DNA of 64,000 bases from Methyloligella halotolerans (GCF_001708935.1 NZ_MASI01000003.1:324256-388255); one strand, 5' to 3'. Shown: positions 17,225 to 24,981, numbered from the stretch's first letter. The notes: a model not told the origin generated them from the letters alone. Program-made: numbers and translations.

Positions 17225-17971
17225 ATGACCGTTAAGAGCCGCGCCGATCTGAACTCGGACGCGAATACGCTGCTGCCCGACAATACGACCGGCGATATCA
17301 GTCCAGCCGACATCCGAGGGCGGATCGAGGATCTGGCCGACAGCAGCTTCAATCCATCCGACGATGACGCCTCGGATATCGCGCTGGCGGAAGAGGTGCT
17401 GGGGCAGGATAACGCCCAGGCGGCGATTGAGGCGCTGGCGGCTCGCTTCATCGGTGCCCTCCTGCCGTTCACAGGCGATGAGGAACCCGAGTGGGGGGTC
17501 TTCCCCGATGGCGCCGAGTATGATCGCGAGGATTACCCATCCTGGTGGGAATGGATTCAGACGAGCGGCAATTTGGCCGCCAGTCAGGGGACGAAGACAG
17601 CTGGCGAGTACGGCCCGGGCGATGGGTCGACCACCTTCACCGTTCCCGATCTTGCATCATCGAAGCGCTTTGTCCGCATGGCGGATGGCAGCACTCTTTT
17701 GTGTGGCGCGATCCAAGCGGACGGGGCGCCGGATATCACGGGACAATTGCAGGAAGGTTCGGACCGTGTCGCCATTAATGGCGGAACCGGCGCGTTCTCA
17801 AAAGCGGGGCCTTCTAGTCATGCTGGCGACATCGGCGCTAGCGGCAGTCGCCAGGAAAACACCAACTTCGCGGCGTCGGCATCGAACGCTAAATACGGCG
17901 CCGCCTCGGAGATCCGGCCAATCTCGGTCGCTTACCCGTATGTCATCGTTCACGGAGGGCTCGGCGCATGA
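17225..17971 (+). CDS. Tail fibre protein with phage tail collar domain
   Basis: After ~75 helical residues, the protein has the collar-domain pattern: ALLPFTG, then a WGVFPDGAEYDREDYPSWW segment and GDGSTTFTVPDL, the signature of tail collar domains. The end (SEIRPISVAYPYVIVHGG) is also typical. It would form part of the adsorption fibre. It overlaps the next gene by 4 bases (ATGA), as fibre and fibre-assembly genes often do. ATG 17225 has AGGAGCGAGCG upstream. Confidence 0.88.
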   Translation: MTVKSRADLNSDANTLLPDNTTGDISPADIRGRIEDLADSSFNPSDDDASDIALAEEVLGQDNAQAAIEALAARFIGALLPFTGDEEPEWGVFPDGAEYDREDYPSWWEWIQTSGNLAASQGTKTAGEYGPGDGSTTFTVPDLASSKRFVRMADGSTLLCGAIQADGAPDITGQLQEGSDRVAINGGTGAFSKAGPSSHAGDIGASGSRQENTNFAASASNAKYGAASEIRPISVAYPYVIVHGGLGA

Positions 17972-18534
17972 CCCGATACTATCGCTTCAACCCGGAAAGC
18001 TATGAATACACCGACGAATACGTCGAATCGGACAAGATCTTTCCGGCCGACCATGCATCGCTCACACCGGTGGAGCCTCCCGAGTCCGAGGACGGCTTTG
18101 CGAGACGGTGGAATGGTGATCAGTGGGAGGTCGTCGAAGATCATCGCGGGAAGACTGTTTACCTTGTCGCGGCACGCCGTAGCGATGCTGGGGACTTGAT
18201 CGGCAGCCTTGGCCAGGCCATCGAAATCACGGTGCTAGGCTCGTTGCCAGACGATGTGACGGAGTTGAAGCCAGGGCCGTATGACCTCTGGGACGCTACC
18301 AACTGTGAGTGGGTACCTGATCGACTCGCGATGATAGAAGCTGTGAAGGGGGAAGCGCAGCGGCGCATTTCCGCAGTGATGCCGCGCTGGATGATCGACA
18401 GGGAGATATCTGGAGGAACTGCAGTTCCCAGAGAGGCAAAGGATGCAGCGGCGGTCATTCGTGAAAGATCGAATGAATTGGAAGCGATGTCGCCCATTCC
18501 TCCCGACTTCACCGCCGATATCTACTGGTGCTGA
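17968..18534 (+). CDS. Tail fibre assembly-like protein
   Basis: The 188 residues begin with YYRFNPESYEYTDEYV, a form often seen at the start of proteins encoded after collar fibres. The C-terminal half is helical (MIEAVKGEAQRRISAVMPRWM and AAAVIRERSNELEAM), which recalls fibre assembly chaperones that end with a helical region binding the fibre tip. Assignment rests on position and this pattern. The start overlaps the fibre stop. Confidence 0.7.
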   Translation: MTRYYRFNPESYEYTDEYVESDKIFPADHASLTPVEPPESEDGFARRWNGDQWEVVEDHRGKTVYLVAARRSDAGDLIGSLGQAIEITVLGSLPDDVTELKPGPYDLWDATNCEWVPDRLAMIEAVKGEAQRRISAVMPRWMIDREISGGTAVPREAKDAAAVIRERSNELEAMSPIPPDFTADIYWC

Positions 18535-18540
18535 TCGCGC

Positions 18541-19445
18541 TCACCGGTTGCCGTCAGGAGTAGTCCATGCCGTGGTGCCAACCGTGCGCTTGCCGCGCGG
18601 CGGATGATAGGGAAAGTCAGGTTCGTATTTTGCCGGGTCTATGTCCCCGTCCGAGGCTCTCGGCGCGACGATGTGGCTTCGCTCTTCCGATAGGTCACGG
18701 CTCAGGAGGAACTCCAAGTCACAGAAATCCACATCGTGAATGCGTTCGACCATGTAGGGCCGGTCGCTGACTTCTTCGGGCTTTACTGCCTTGGCTAGAA
18801 GGGTCACACGGTGAGGCGAGGTCAGTTTCCGAGTAGCGATGACCTCAAAGCTGAAGAGCCTCATATAGCCCATCAGAGCGGCCAAGGTAGGCACCGAATA
18901 GGTCTTGGCGTTGGGGACCATTTCGGTTTCGGAATTGAGAAAGATAGCGGCGCGCTCCTCATCGGGATAATAGGGCGTTTCCATAAAGAATAGCCTCCGG
19001 CCTTGAGCAGCTTACGGCATTCGGTGAATGCGCTTGCCGGGTTGATCATGTGGTAGATCACGCCGGCGCACAGGATGAGGTCGAACTGGCCCCGGCCAAA
19101 GTGCGCAACCATATCCTTGAGTTGCAGGTCGGGGTGGTAGTCAATCCCGTCGAGCCCGAGAGCGTCCCGCACCACGGCGAATTTCTCGCGCCCGAAAGAA
19201 TTGGTTGAATGGACCTGCGATGCGCCGAGCGCCCGCATTCCAAAGCTGGCCAAGCCATCGGAGCACCCGACGTCGAGAACCGTCATCCCGGAAAGATCGA
19301 TCTCTTTGATCAAGTCCATGAAGCCGTAAAGAGTCGCGTTTTGGGGTTCACCTGGTTTGAACCTACCGCTCGTGGCGAAGTCCCCCATGTCGATCGAGTG
19401 AAACCACCGTTCGTTCGAGAGCCGTCGCTCCAGGTCCGTGCTCAT
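18541..19445 (-). pseudogene. Class I SAM-dependent methyltransferase in prophage, frame broken near 18992
   Basis: On the strand opposite to all phage neighbours. From ATG 19445 the protein has the SAM-binding motif VLDVGCSDGLASFG, then FDLILCAGVIYHM and RKLLKAGG. At about 18989-18996 the frame shifts by loss of one base: adding one T would continue into METPYYPDEERAAIFLNSE and the remaining ~140 residues, ending at 18541. As given, it is two ORFs (18873-19445 and 18541-18984). Substrate unknown; the fold resembles tRNA- or sugar-modifying methyltransferases. It is a typical prophage cargo gene (moron), inserted between fibre and lysis genes. Confidence 0.75.
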
Positions 19446-19532
19446 TGATCCTCGCAACTTCCCGCTTCTGACGCGGCGCAACCTTAGTTAGCAGGCGGCT
19501 CAGGGGCAACTTGGAAAACCGGAGTTTTGACC

Positions 19533-19973
19533 ATGCGAGCATTTCTCGCCGCGCTGGTGCTTTGCCTGGCGCCGGCCGCCTGCACGCCGGCGTACGCGGC
19601 CTTCCCGTTCGCCCTGTTCGGCGGGATGGGCCATGGGGCCGGGGGCATGCCCTGGCTGCAGGCCGCCATGGCCGATATCGGCACCAACCCAACCGGCTGG
19701 AGCCGCCAATGGTGCGGCCGCTACATGCGCACGGTGATGCCCAACCCGATCGCCTCGGACCGGGCGATCGACTGGCGGCACTACGGCAAGGCGTTGCCGG
19801 GCCCGAAGGTGGGGGCCGTGGCGGTCATGCCCCATCACGTGGGCATCGTGACGGCGTTCGACGCCTCCAGCGTGACCCTGGTCTCCGGCAATCACTCGGG
19901 CCGGCCGGGCGCGCGGACGGTGGGGGTGGGGCGCTATCCGCGCTCGCGCATCGTCGCCTATCGCTGGCCCTGA
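19533..19973 (+). CDS. Exported peptidase-like (CHAP/NlpC-type, TIGR02594-like) protein
   Basis: The protein starts with a clear signal peptide (MRAFLAALVLCLAPAACTPAYA), with a cysteine before position 20 that could instead be a lipobox-like site. The mature part has WSRQWCGRYM with a candidate catalytic cysteine, then PHHVGIVTAF with the histidine and SGNHSG, as in CHAP-type amidases. The catalytic pattern suggests cell wall cleavage, perhaps as a second lysin. It lies just before the holin candidate. Confidence 0.65.
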   Translation: MRAFLAALVLCLAPAACTPAYAAFPFALFGGMGHGAGGMPWLQAAMADIGTNPTGWSRQWCGRYMRTVMPNPIASDRAIDWRHYGKALPGPKVGAVAVMPHHVGIVTAFDASSVTLVSGNHSGRPGARTVGVGRYPRSRIVAYRWP

Positions 19974-20041
19974 CGCGCTTGCCCGCATCCGGGGGCGGGG
20001 GCCCCTTCGACTGCCAAACCTAGGAAAAGGGGAAGCCGCTT

Positions 20042-20308
20042 ATGTGGCACATCATCCAGCATCTGATGGAGGAAAGCGTGCAGCACATCATCGCCAAAAC
20101 GTCGAGCGCACAGGTGGCGACGGCGGCGATCACGGCCGGCGCGACCGGCGGCGCCCTGGCCTCTGTGACGCCCGAGATCGTCCTGCCCTGGCTGCAGCTG
20201 ATCGCCGTGGCCTTCGCAATCCTCTCCGGTATGCTCGGCTCCGCCGTGGCTGCCCTCAAGCTTTATGAGCTTCGCCGCCGGATGCGCGGCGAAAGCGTGG
20301 CCAAGTAG
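20042..20308 (+). CDS. Holin candidate
   Basis: The 88-residue protein has one long hydrophobic region or two close ones (about 28-45 and 50-72), with a short basic tail (LRRRMRGES). Small size, membrane character, a strong purine-rich ribosome site (AGGAAAAGGGGAAG upstream) and position before the endolysin support a holin that permeabilises the inner membrane. Sequence family not recognised. With a SAR endolysin, a pinholin is possible. Confidence 0.6.
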   Translation: MWHIIQHLMEESVQHIIAKTSSAQVATAAITAGATGGALASVTPEIVLPWLQLIAVAFAILSGMLGSAVAALKLYELRRRMRGESVAK

Positions 20309-20379
20309 CGCCTCCGCAGCCGGCTGTGCGGCGCCGCCTGTCCTGCCCGCACGATCACCCACCAAAATCGGAGATTGAG

Positions 20380-20907
20380 ATGAGCCAACGAGCTGTGGCC
20401 GCGCTGGCGGCTGCCGTCAGCATGGGGCTGGTCGTGTTTACCGGCACGTATCTGACTGAGCCGTGGGAGGGTAAACGCAACCTCGCCTATTACGACTATC
20501 TCGGTCGAACCTGGACCTATGGGTTCGGGGAGACGAGGGGCGTAAAGAAGGGCGATTACTGCTCGGATGCCGAGTGCAGCCGCATGCTCTACGAGCGCCT
20601 GGAGAAGGACTATCACCAGCCGCTCCAGCGCTGCGTCGACAACTTCGACACCCTGCCGATCGGCCTTCAGGCCTCCATGTTGGATGCCGCCTACAATGTC
20701 GGCGTCGGCGCCATCTGCAAATCGACAGCCGCGCGCCGTGCCCGGGCGAAGGATTATCGCGGCGCCTGCAATGCGCTGACCTGGTTCAACAAGGCAGGCG
20801 GCCGGGTGGTGCGGGGCCTGAAGCTACGCCGCGAGTACGGCGACACGTATCGCATCGGCGAGCTGGAGATCTGCCTCACCAGCGTCGAGCAGGAAAGCAA
20901 GCGATGA
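20380..20907 (+). CDS. SAR endolysin, GH24 (T4/P21-type) lysozyme
   Basis: From ATG 20380 the 175 residues begin with a weakly hydrophobic N-terminal segment rich in Ala and Gly (AVAALAAAVSMGLVVFTGTY), typical of a signal-arrest-release anchor. The GH24 site follows with catalytic Glu in EPWEGKRNLAYYDYLGRTW, then Asp 9 residues later and Thr in TWTYGFGE; the spacing to Thr is one residue longer than usual. Other family patterns: LPIGLQASMLDAAYNVG. The stop overlaps the i-spanin ATG. Confidence 0.9.
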   Translation: MSQRAVAALAAAVSMGLVVFTGTYLTEPWEGKRNLAYYDYLGRTWTYGFGETRGVKKGDYCSDAECSRMLYERLEKDYHQPLQRCVDNFDTLPIGLQASMLDAAYNVGVGAICKSTAARRARAKDYRGACNALTWFNKAGGRVVRGLKLRREYGDTYRIGELEICLTSVEQESKR

Positions 20908-21371
20908 TCGGCAATCTCATCGGCAATCTCTTCGCCTCCCTCTTCTCCGGCATCTGGACGCTGCTCATGCTGGCGCTGATCGGCGGGTTCGCCGGCGGCG
21001 TGATCTATTTCGCCGGCCGGCTCGCCGGCGGGATCAAGGGCGCGGCTGTAGGCGCCTGCGTCGGCACCGTGCTGACGGTGGGCGTCTATTACTCCGGCGT
21101 CGTCGACCAGTTCTCATCGGCCCGCGACAAGGCTGAGATCGCCCGGCTGGAAGCCGCCAACCGGAAGCTCACCCACGATCTGGCGGCCCTGAACGACGTG
21201 CGCGATTTCGAGCAGCGCCAGGCGGCGAAGCGCGAAGCCCAGCTCGAGGAAGCGAAGGAATCGGCGGCGCATCTGCAAGAGGTGATCGACCGCCACGAGG
21301 GGCGGGACGAGGAGGCCTGCCCCATCGCCGTCTTCGAGGACGAGCTCGAAGCCATCCGGAACCTCAAATAG
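20904..21371 (+). CDS. Inner-membrane spanin candidate (Rz-like)
   Basis: The 155 residues have N-terminal transmembrane segments (about 15-35 and 45-70), then a long charged coiled coil (AEIARLEAANRKLTHDL to KESAAHLQEVIDRH) in the periplasm. This is the layout of an inner spanin, although two hydrophobic segments instead of one is unusual. The lipoprotein that follows would be its partner. Together they fuse inner and outer membranes at lysis. The start overlaps the endolysin stop (ATGA). Confidence 0.7.
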   Translation: MIGNLIGNLFASLFSGIWTLLMLALIGGFAGGVIYFAGRLAGGIKGAAVGACVGTVLTVGVYYSGVVDQFSSARDKAEIARLEAANRKLTHDLAALNDVRDFEQRQAAKREAQLEEAKESAAHLQEVIDRHEGRDEEACPIAVFEDELEAIRNLK

Positions 21372-21382
21372 GAGACGAAGCC

Positions 21383-21676
21383 ATGAAGGCTTTCAGGTTC
21401 GCGCTGGCGCTGGCCGGCGCGCTGGCCCTCGCTGTGTCTTTGGCGGGCTGCCAGAAGCAGGGCGCCCCGGACGTCTCGGTGCAGCTGCCCAAGGCGCCGG
21501 ACTATTACGCCGCCTGTTTCGAGAAGCTGACCGACATCCCGCGCGACCGGCTCACCCGGCCCATGGCGGTGCGGCTGATCGGGCAGATCCGGCAATCGGA
21601 GCTGCGCAAGACCCGCTGCGGCAAGGATCTGCTCGACTGGTACGCCCGCGTCCGCCTGGCCTATGGGCGGTCCTGA
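21383..21676 (+). CDS. Outer-membrane spanin candidate (Rz1-like lipoprotein)
   Basis: The 97-residue protein starts with a lipoprotein signal (AFRFALALAGALALAV) and a lipobox SLAGC, cysteine at about residue 24. The mature part includes the proline-containing VQLPKAPDYY. This agrees with an outer spanin, encoded separately just after the coiled-coil i-spanin rather than nested within it. It has a good GGAGACGAAG ribosome site. Confidence 0.68.
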   Translation: MKAFRFALALAGALALAVSLAGCQKQGAPDVSVQLPKAPDYYAACFEKLTDIPRDRLTRPMAVRLIGQIRQSELRKTRCGKDLLDWYARVRLAYGRS

Positions 21677-21864
21677 TGCTGACGGCGATCCCCATGGTGG
21701 TGCTGCTGGGCTGCAGCGCGCTGGCGGCCCAAAGCCCGGGCCCTTGCGCGTTCGCCGATCTTGAGCCCTGTCTCCGCCGCGCGGAGCAGCTGCAGCGCTT
21801 TTTCAAGCTGCCGGAGCCCATGACCTGCCAGATCCAGGTGGCAAGCGGAGGGCTGCCGGCATGA
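21676..21864 (+). CDS. Small exported phage protein, unknown
   Basis: A 62-residue protein with a hydrophobic start (MLTAIPMVVLLGCSALAA) that could be a signal peptide or lipoprotein signal (GC at residues 12-13). The mature part is Cys-containing (PCAFADLEPCLRR, and MTCQ), so disulfides are possible. Its ATG overlaps the spanin stop by one base. Function not recognised. Confidence 0.5.
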   Translation: MLTAIPMVVLLGCSALAAQSPGPCAFADLEPCLRRAEQLQRFFKLPEPMTCQIQVASGGLPA

Positions 21865-22028
21865 TGAGCGTCTACGTGATCGCCGGCTGCCTCGCCTGGG
21901 GCGGGCCGAACGAATGCATCCGGCCGGATCTGCGGGCCTGCGAGACGCGGGCCGAAGAGGTGCGCCGGGAGCGGAAGCTGCCGGCGGCGCCGGTATGCGA
22001 GCTGAAGTGGCTGGGAGTGCGGTTCTGA
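21861..22028 (+). CDS. Small phage protein, unknown
   Basis: ATG 21861 overlaps the previous stop. The 55 residues contain three or four cysteines (IAGCLAW, NECIRP, RACETR, PVCELKW) and a charged helix between, a composition similar to the previous small protein. I see no known family. The tight ATGA/TGATG overlaps on both sides support real translation. Confidence 0.5.
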   Translation: MMSVYVIAGCLAWGGPNECIRPDLRACETRAEEVRRERKLPAAPVCELKWLGVRF

Positions 22029-22243
22029 TGCGCGCCGAAACCGAGCTTCCGGAACTCGTTCAAGTGGCAATCGAAGGTGCCGCCTATAGCGGCGGTGGTC
22101 CCCGCGTTGATGCGCCCGCTACGGCGTCGCCTCGTCAGGCCGCGAGTGTGCGGAATCAGATGCGCCGCATCCTAGAAGATCTTCCGGCCGATGTGACGGT
22201 CGGAGAACTACTCGAAGCCTTGGAAGACTGGAAAGGAGAATGA
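22028..22243 (+). CDS. Small phage protein, unknown
   Basis: Begins at ATG 22028, sharing one base with the previous stop (TGATG). The 71 residues are acidic and helical at the C-terminus (VGELLEALEDWKGE). The segment RQAASVRNQMRRILEDL could be a short DNA- or protein-binding helix, but this is not diagnostic. Not recognised. Confidence 0.5.
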   Translation: MRAETELPELVQVAIEGAAYSGGGPRVDAPATASPRQAASVRNQMRRILEDLPADVTVGELLEALEDWKGE

Positions 22244-22244
22244 G

Positions 22245-22517
22245 ATGCCTGAAGTTGGTGAGAAGGTGATGCGCGCCAAGCTTGTCGTGAAATCCGTCGA
22301 ACGGGTCGAGAGCGGCGAGAACATCAAAATGAGTGCCGTCTCGCGTGATGGTTCATATCCCGAAGATGGCTCGGATGAGGACAACACGTTTGCCAAGTTC
22401 TCGCCGTCCGCAACGTTCGAGCTCTTCTGCGCGAACGAGGCGCTGTTCGGAAAACTGAACCCCGGTGATCGGTACTATGTCGATTTCACGCGCGCACCGG
22501 ATCGCCCGGGACGCTGA
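22245..22517 (+). CDS. Small phage protein, unknown
   Basis: The 90-residue protein has strand-rich sequence (MRAKLVVKSVERVESGENIKM, ATFELFCANEAL) and ends GDRYYVDFTRAPDRPGR. The gene has GGAGAATGAG before its ATG and is the last in the rightward phage run; hairpins follow. Similar small proteins occur in prophage late regions, but I cannot name a function. Confidence 0.55.
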   Translation: MPEVGEKVMRAKLVVKSVERVESGENIKMSAVSRDGSYPEDGSDEDNTFAKFSPSATFELFCANEALFGKLNPGDRYYVDFTRAPDRPGR

Positions 22518-22616
22518 TCGCGAGATAGCGCGGTTTCCCTAATCCCGCGCTTGCTGAAGCGCCTTCCTGCATGGGCGCTTCTCTCCACCGCAGCGGTGCT
22601 AGTCCCGCCGCTGCGA

Positions 22617-22658
22617 CCCGGCCCGGTCTCTCTCTTCGGAGGGGGGCCGGGCTTTTTT
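22617..22658 (+). terminator. Intrinsic terminator ending the phage late run
   Basis: CCCGGCCC (22617-22624) pairs with GGGCCGGG (22644-22651), followed by C and six T (22653-22658). This is a good rho-independent terminator 100 bases after the last rightward phage gene. Confidence 0.8.
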
Positions 22659-22724
22659 GCGCTTTAAAGCTTCGAGAGCGGCTTGACGGCGCGACGAAGC
22701 CGAGGGACGTTGACCATGGTTACC

Positions 22725-22752
22725 TGTCCTGCGGCGCGCCGGCCGCAGGACA
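22725..22752. repeat. Perfect 11-bp inverted repeat in non-coding prophage DNA
   Basis: TGTCCTGCGGC (22725-22735) and GCCGCAGGACA (22742-22752) flank a 6-base loop. No T run follows, so it is not a simple terminator. It may belong to a small RNA or be a protein-binding site. It sits inside the 22518-23084 stretch, in which I see no convincing gene. Confidence 0.7.
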
Positions 22753-22812
22753 TCCTGCGCCCAGCCTCTTCTCAGAGCGCTGGGCATTTTTTCGCACTGG
22801 TGTTTGAAAAGT

Positions 22813-22848
22813 GAAAGAGCCCCGGAAGGGCGTCACCAGGGCTCTTTC
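22813..22848. terminator. 10-bp inverted repeat, possible two-way terminator
   Basis: GAAAGAGCCC (22813-22822) pairs with GGGCTCTTTC (22839-22848). The A-rich and T-rich arms could end transcription in both directions, although the T tract is only three bases long. Confidence 0.5.
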
Positions 22849-23043
22849 TAAGAGTCAGCACGCTTGAGTAAGGAAGAGCGCGCTGGGCATAAAGAAACAT
22901 CGACCCGTAAAGTTAGGGTTACCGGCTTTCTGGCCAAGAGAAGGAGGCCTGGGAACTCGAAGCCCCATCGCGCGTTGTCTCGATCGGCATCGATCCACGG
23001 CGATCCTGCTAGCGATCGGTTCTCCTACCGTGTTCCCTGACCT

Positions 23044-23076
23044 AACCCGGCTTCCGACGGAGGCCGGGGTTTTTTT
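23044..23076 (+). terminator. Intrinsic terminator
   Basis: AACCCGGC (23044-23051) pairs with GCCGGGGTT (23063-23071, one bulge) and runs into a tract of seven T (23070-23076). It ends any rightward transcript of the 22.66-23.04 kb stretch and lies just before the end of a leftward gene. Confidence 0.7.
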
Positions 23077-23084
23077 GGTCGGCA

Positions 23085-23354
23085 TTATTTCGGCATCCGA
23101 ACCGGAATTCTCACGCGCCGTCCTGAAACGATATCGGCCGGATCGATGACGTCGTTCGTCACCATGGCGATCATCACTTCGCTTTCGCGGTCGTTGAGAC
23201 GCTTCTGCAGTTTCTCCCGTGCCATGTCCTGCGCTTCCTGCAGTGTGTCGCCTTCGCCATCGCAGCAGCCTATGGCGCAAGGGCTTACGCGGTAGCGGCC
23301 GCCCGGAGTGTAAATCACCTCGCATGCCCAATAGAACGTGATCATGAAATGCAC
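23085..23354 (-). CDS. Hypothetical protein
   Basis: The 89 residues (ATG 23354 or, three codons in, 23345) begin with strands (ITFYWACEVIY), continue with a Cys-rich CAIGCCDGEGDTLQEAQD segment and a helix AREKLQKRLNDRESEVM, and end with a strand-rich part. The composition suggests a small globular protein. Family not recognised. It is transcribed against the phage late genes and may be a prophage border gene or host gene. Confidence 0.55.
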   Translation of the reverse strand: MHFMITFYWACEVIYTPGGRYRVSPCAIGCCDGEGDTLQEAQDMAREKLQKRLNDRESEVMIAMVTNDVIDPADIVSGRRVRIPVRMPK

Positions 23355-23495
23355 CTTGAGATCGCGCGAACAAACAGTAGCTCCTCGGCCACAGGAAATG
23401 CCAATTAAACACTATTTCCGCCAGGGCCGCTAAGCCGAGTACTCCGCAAAGCCAACCATTGACGTCGTTCCTGTTTCGTTCTCATTCTCGTGCCC

Positions 23496-23693
23496 ATGAG
23501 TCAGGAGCAAGAGTTCACGTTCAAGATCGAAGTCCTTGAGGATGCGGGGTGGTCGGTTGAGCATGTCATGGCGGGCGCCGATCAGCTTCTTGTGGCCTAT
23601 GCGGCTTTCCATGAAACGGTGAAGCAGCGGCCTGGGCGGCGCGTGGTTCTCTGTCAGCGGGCGCGGATCATCGCGAAGAGCTGGGAGGACTGA
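23496..23693 (+). CDS. Hypothetical protein
   Basis: A 65-residue ORF from ATG 23496 with a helix-rich sequence (VEHVMAGADQLLVAYAAFHETV) and a basic end. There is GAGCAAGAG after the start but no clear ribosome site before it. I am unsure it is real; it has normal codon appearance for the region. Confidence 0.4.
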   Translation: MSQEQEFTFKIEVLEDAGWSVEHVMAGADQLLVAYAAFHETVKQRPGRRVVLCQRARIIAKSWED

Positions 23694-24002
23694 GCCGCGC
23701 TGTTACGCAGGCGCGTTTTGGGACACTCCTAATCAAGAAGCCCCGCGAGACAAAGGGTGCGCGTTCTATCCCAAATGCGCCTATCTTGTTGATGTCCCTC
23801 ACTCGGGGCACTTCCCTACGGGGCGCCATTTTCCTCTACCCACCAGATCGTCCGACAATTCGGTGATATCCCGAACGGGGTAGAGCGGCTGCGTAGGCGC
23901 GCCGGACTGCGACGGCAGGCGGCCATCCCCTTCAAATCCAATGATTTCTTCAGTCGCGACCTCGCCGAGGTCTGTGGCGAAATGGCCGACCGTGTGGCTT
24001 GC
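23694..24002. other. Intergenic stretch at the prophage border
   Basis: No convincing gene is seen here. The prophage right attachment site is expected in or near this stretch, but without the left end no repeat can be matched. The folD leader begins at its right end. Confidence 0.4.
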
Positions 24003-24060
24003 CCTTCGAATCTGCGTCTGAGACGATCCTTCCCGGAAGGGCACCCTCAGACTCGAAGGA
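24003..24060 (+). promoter_or_regulatory. Structured folD leader that masks the ribosome site (candidate folate riboswitch)
   Basis: Three nested helices can form: CCTTCGA (24003-24009) with TCGAAGG (24053-24059); TCTGAG (24017-24022) with CTCAGA (24046-24051); and CCTTC (24028-24032) with GAAGG (24036-24040). They are separated by a 7x1 and a 5x5 internal loop. The ribosome site AAGGA (24056-24060), 9 bases from folD ATG, is in the outer helix. Tetrahydrofolate-II riboswitches of Rhizobiales have this general plan, but I cannot confirm the consensus. Confidence 0.6.
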
Positions 24061-24069
24061 TTTGTTTGA

Positions 24070-24981
24070 ATGACGGTGCAACACACGGCGGAGATCATCG
24101 ATGGGAATGCGATCGCCGCAAAGATCCGCGGCGGGTTGAAGGCGCGGGTCGACAAGCTCGTGGCAGCGGCCGGCTGGCGCCCGACACTCGCGGTGATCCG
24201 CGTCGGCGAGGATCCCGCCTCGATCGTCTATGTAGGCCGCAAGGTGCGCGCCTGCGAGGAGGCGGGGATCGATTCCCGGCAATACGTCTTTCCCGCTGAC
24301 GTCAGCCAGGAGGAGGTGATTGCCACGGTGCGGGAGCTTTCCGCCGCGCCGGATGTGCATGGCATTCTGGTGCAGCTTCCTCTGCCGAAGCACATCGCGT
24401 TGGCACCGGTGCTCGGGGCCATCAGCGTGGAGAAGGATGTCGACGGCTTCCATCTCTACAATGTCGGCGGGCTGGTGATCGGCGACACGGTGTTTCCGCC
24501 CTGCACACCCCATGGGGTGATGCTGCTGCTCGATGCGGCCGGCGTCGAGATCTCCGGCAAGAACGCGGTGGTGGTCGGCGCCAGCAACATTGTCGGCAAG
24601 CCCATGGCGCTGATGCTCATGCAGCGTGAGGCGACGGTCTCGATCTGCCACATCAAGACCCGCGATCTCGCTCAATACACGATCCTCGCCGACATCCTCA
24701 TCCTGGCGGCCGGCTCGCCGAAGCTCGTGGTCGGGCCCATGGTGAAGCGCGGAGCGGTGGTGGTCGATGTGGGCATCAATCGCATGCCCGACGGCAAGCT
24801 GGTGGGCGATTGCGATTTCGAGACGGTGAAGGAGCGGGCCTCGCTGCTGACACCTGTGCCAGGCGGCGTCGGCCCCATGACCGTCACCATGCTGCTCGCC
24901 AACACGGTGAAATCGGCCGAGCGCCATTTCCAGCGCGAGAAGGGCCAGGCGGAGAGGATCGGGGAGCCCGAGCCGGTTTAG
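24070..24981 (+). CDS. folD: Bifunctional methylenetetrahydrofolate dehydrogenase / cyclohydrolase FolD
   Basis: The cytoplasmic enzyme interconverts 5,10-methylene-, methenyl- and 10-formyl-tetrahydrofolate using NADP. At 303 residues it is of normal length. Visible hallmarks: the SIVYVGRKVRACEEAGI segment with the catalytic Tyr and Lys, the VHGILVQLPLP motif, the dinucleotide-binding VVVGASNIVGKPMALML and the closing PVPGGVGPMTVTML. The ATG follows the leader hairpin that covers its ribosome site, suggesting translational control. Confidence 0.97.
   Translation: MTVQHTAEIIDGNAIAAKIRGGLKARVDKLVAAAGWRPTLAVIRVGEDPASIVYVGRKVRACEEAGIDSRQYVFPADVSQEEVIATVRELSAAPDVHGILVQLPLPKHIALAPVLGAISVEKDVDGFHLYNVGGLVIGDTVFPPCTPHGVMLLLDAAGVEISGKNAVVVGASNIVGKPMALMLMQREATVSICHIKTRDLAQYTILADILILAAGSPKLVVGPMVKRGAVVVDVGINRMPDGKLVGDCDFETVKERASLLTPVPGGVGPMTVTMLLANTVKSAERHFQREKGQAERIGEPEPV

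Larger units (their letters stand above)
1..23693 (+). mobile_element. Prophage, late (structural and lysis) region; left end outside window
   Basis: A contiguous, nearly all rightward series of phage genes with overlapping or closely spaced starts: terminase, portal, protease, capsid, connectors, tail tube, chaperones, tape measure, tip, fibre and lysis genes. The order is that of an HK97/lambda-like siphovirus; there are no sheath or baseplate genes. Integration, repressor and replication genes are not seen, so they must lie to the left or be lost. The right border is placed only roughly, after the last small unknown gene and before folD; I could not identify an attachment repeat. A gene transfer agent was considered but the spanin and SAR endolysin cassette and collar fibre favour a prophage. 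Confidence 0.9.

Noticed and set aside
1..18540. Gene transfer agent cluster
   Set aside because: Some tail genes are GTA-like, but the collar fibre, cargo gene and full lysis cassette fit a prophage better.
23799..24155. Leftward frame of 118 codons over the folD leader
   Set aside because: It runs through the start of folD in antisense, has no ribosome site and no family-like sequence.
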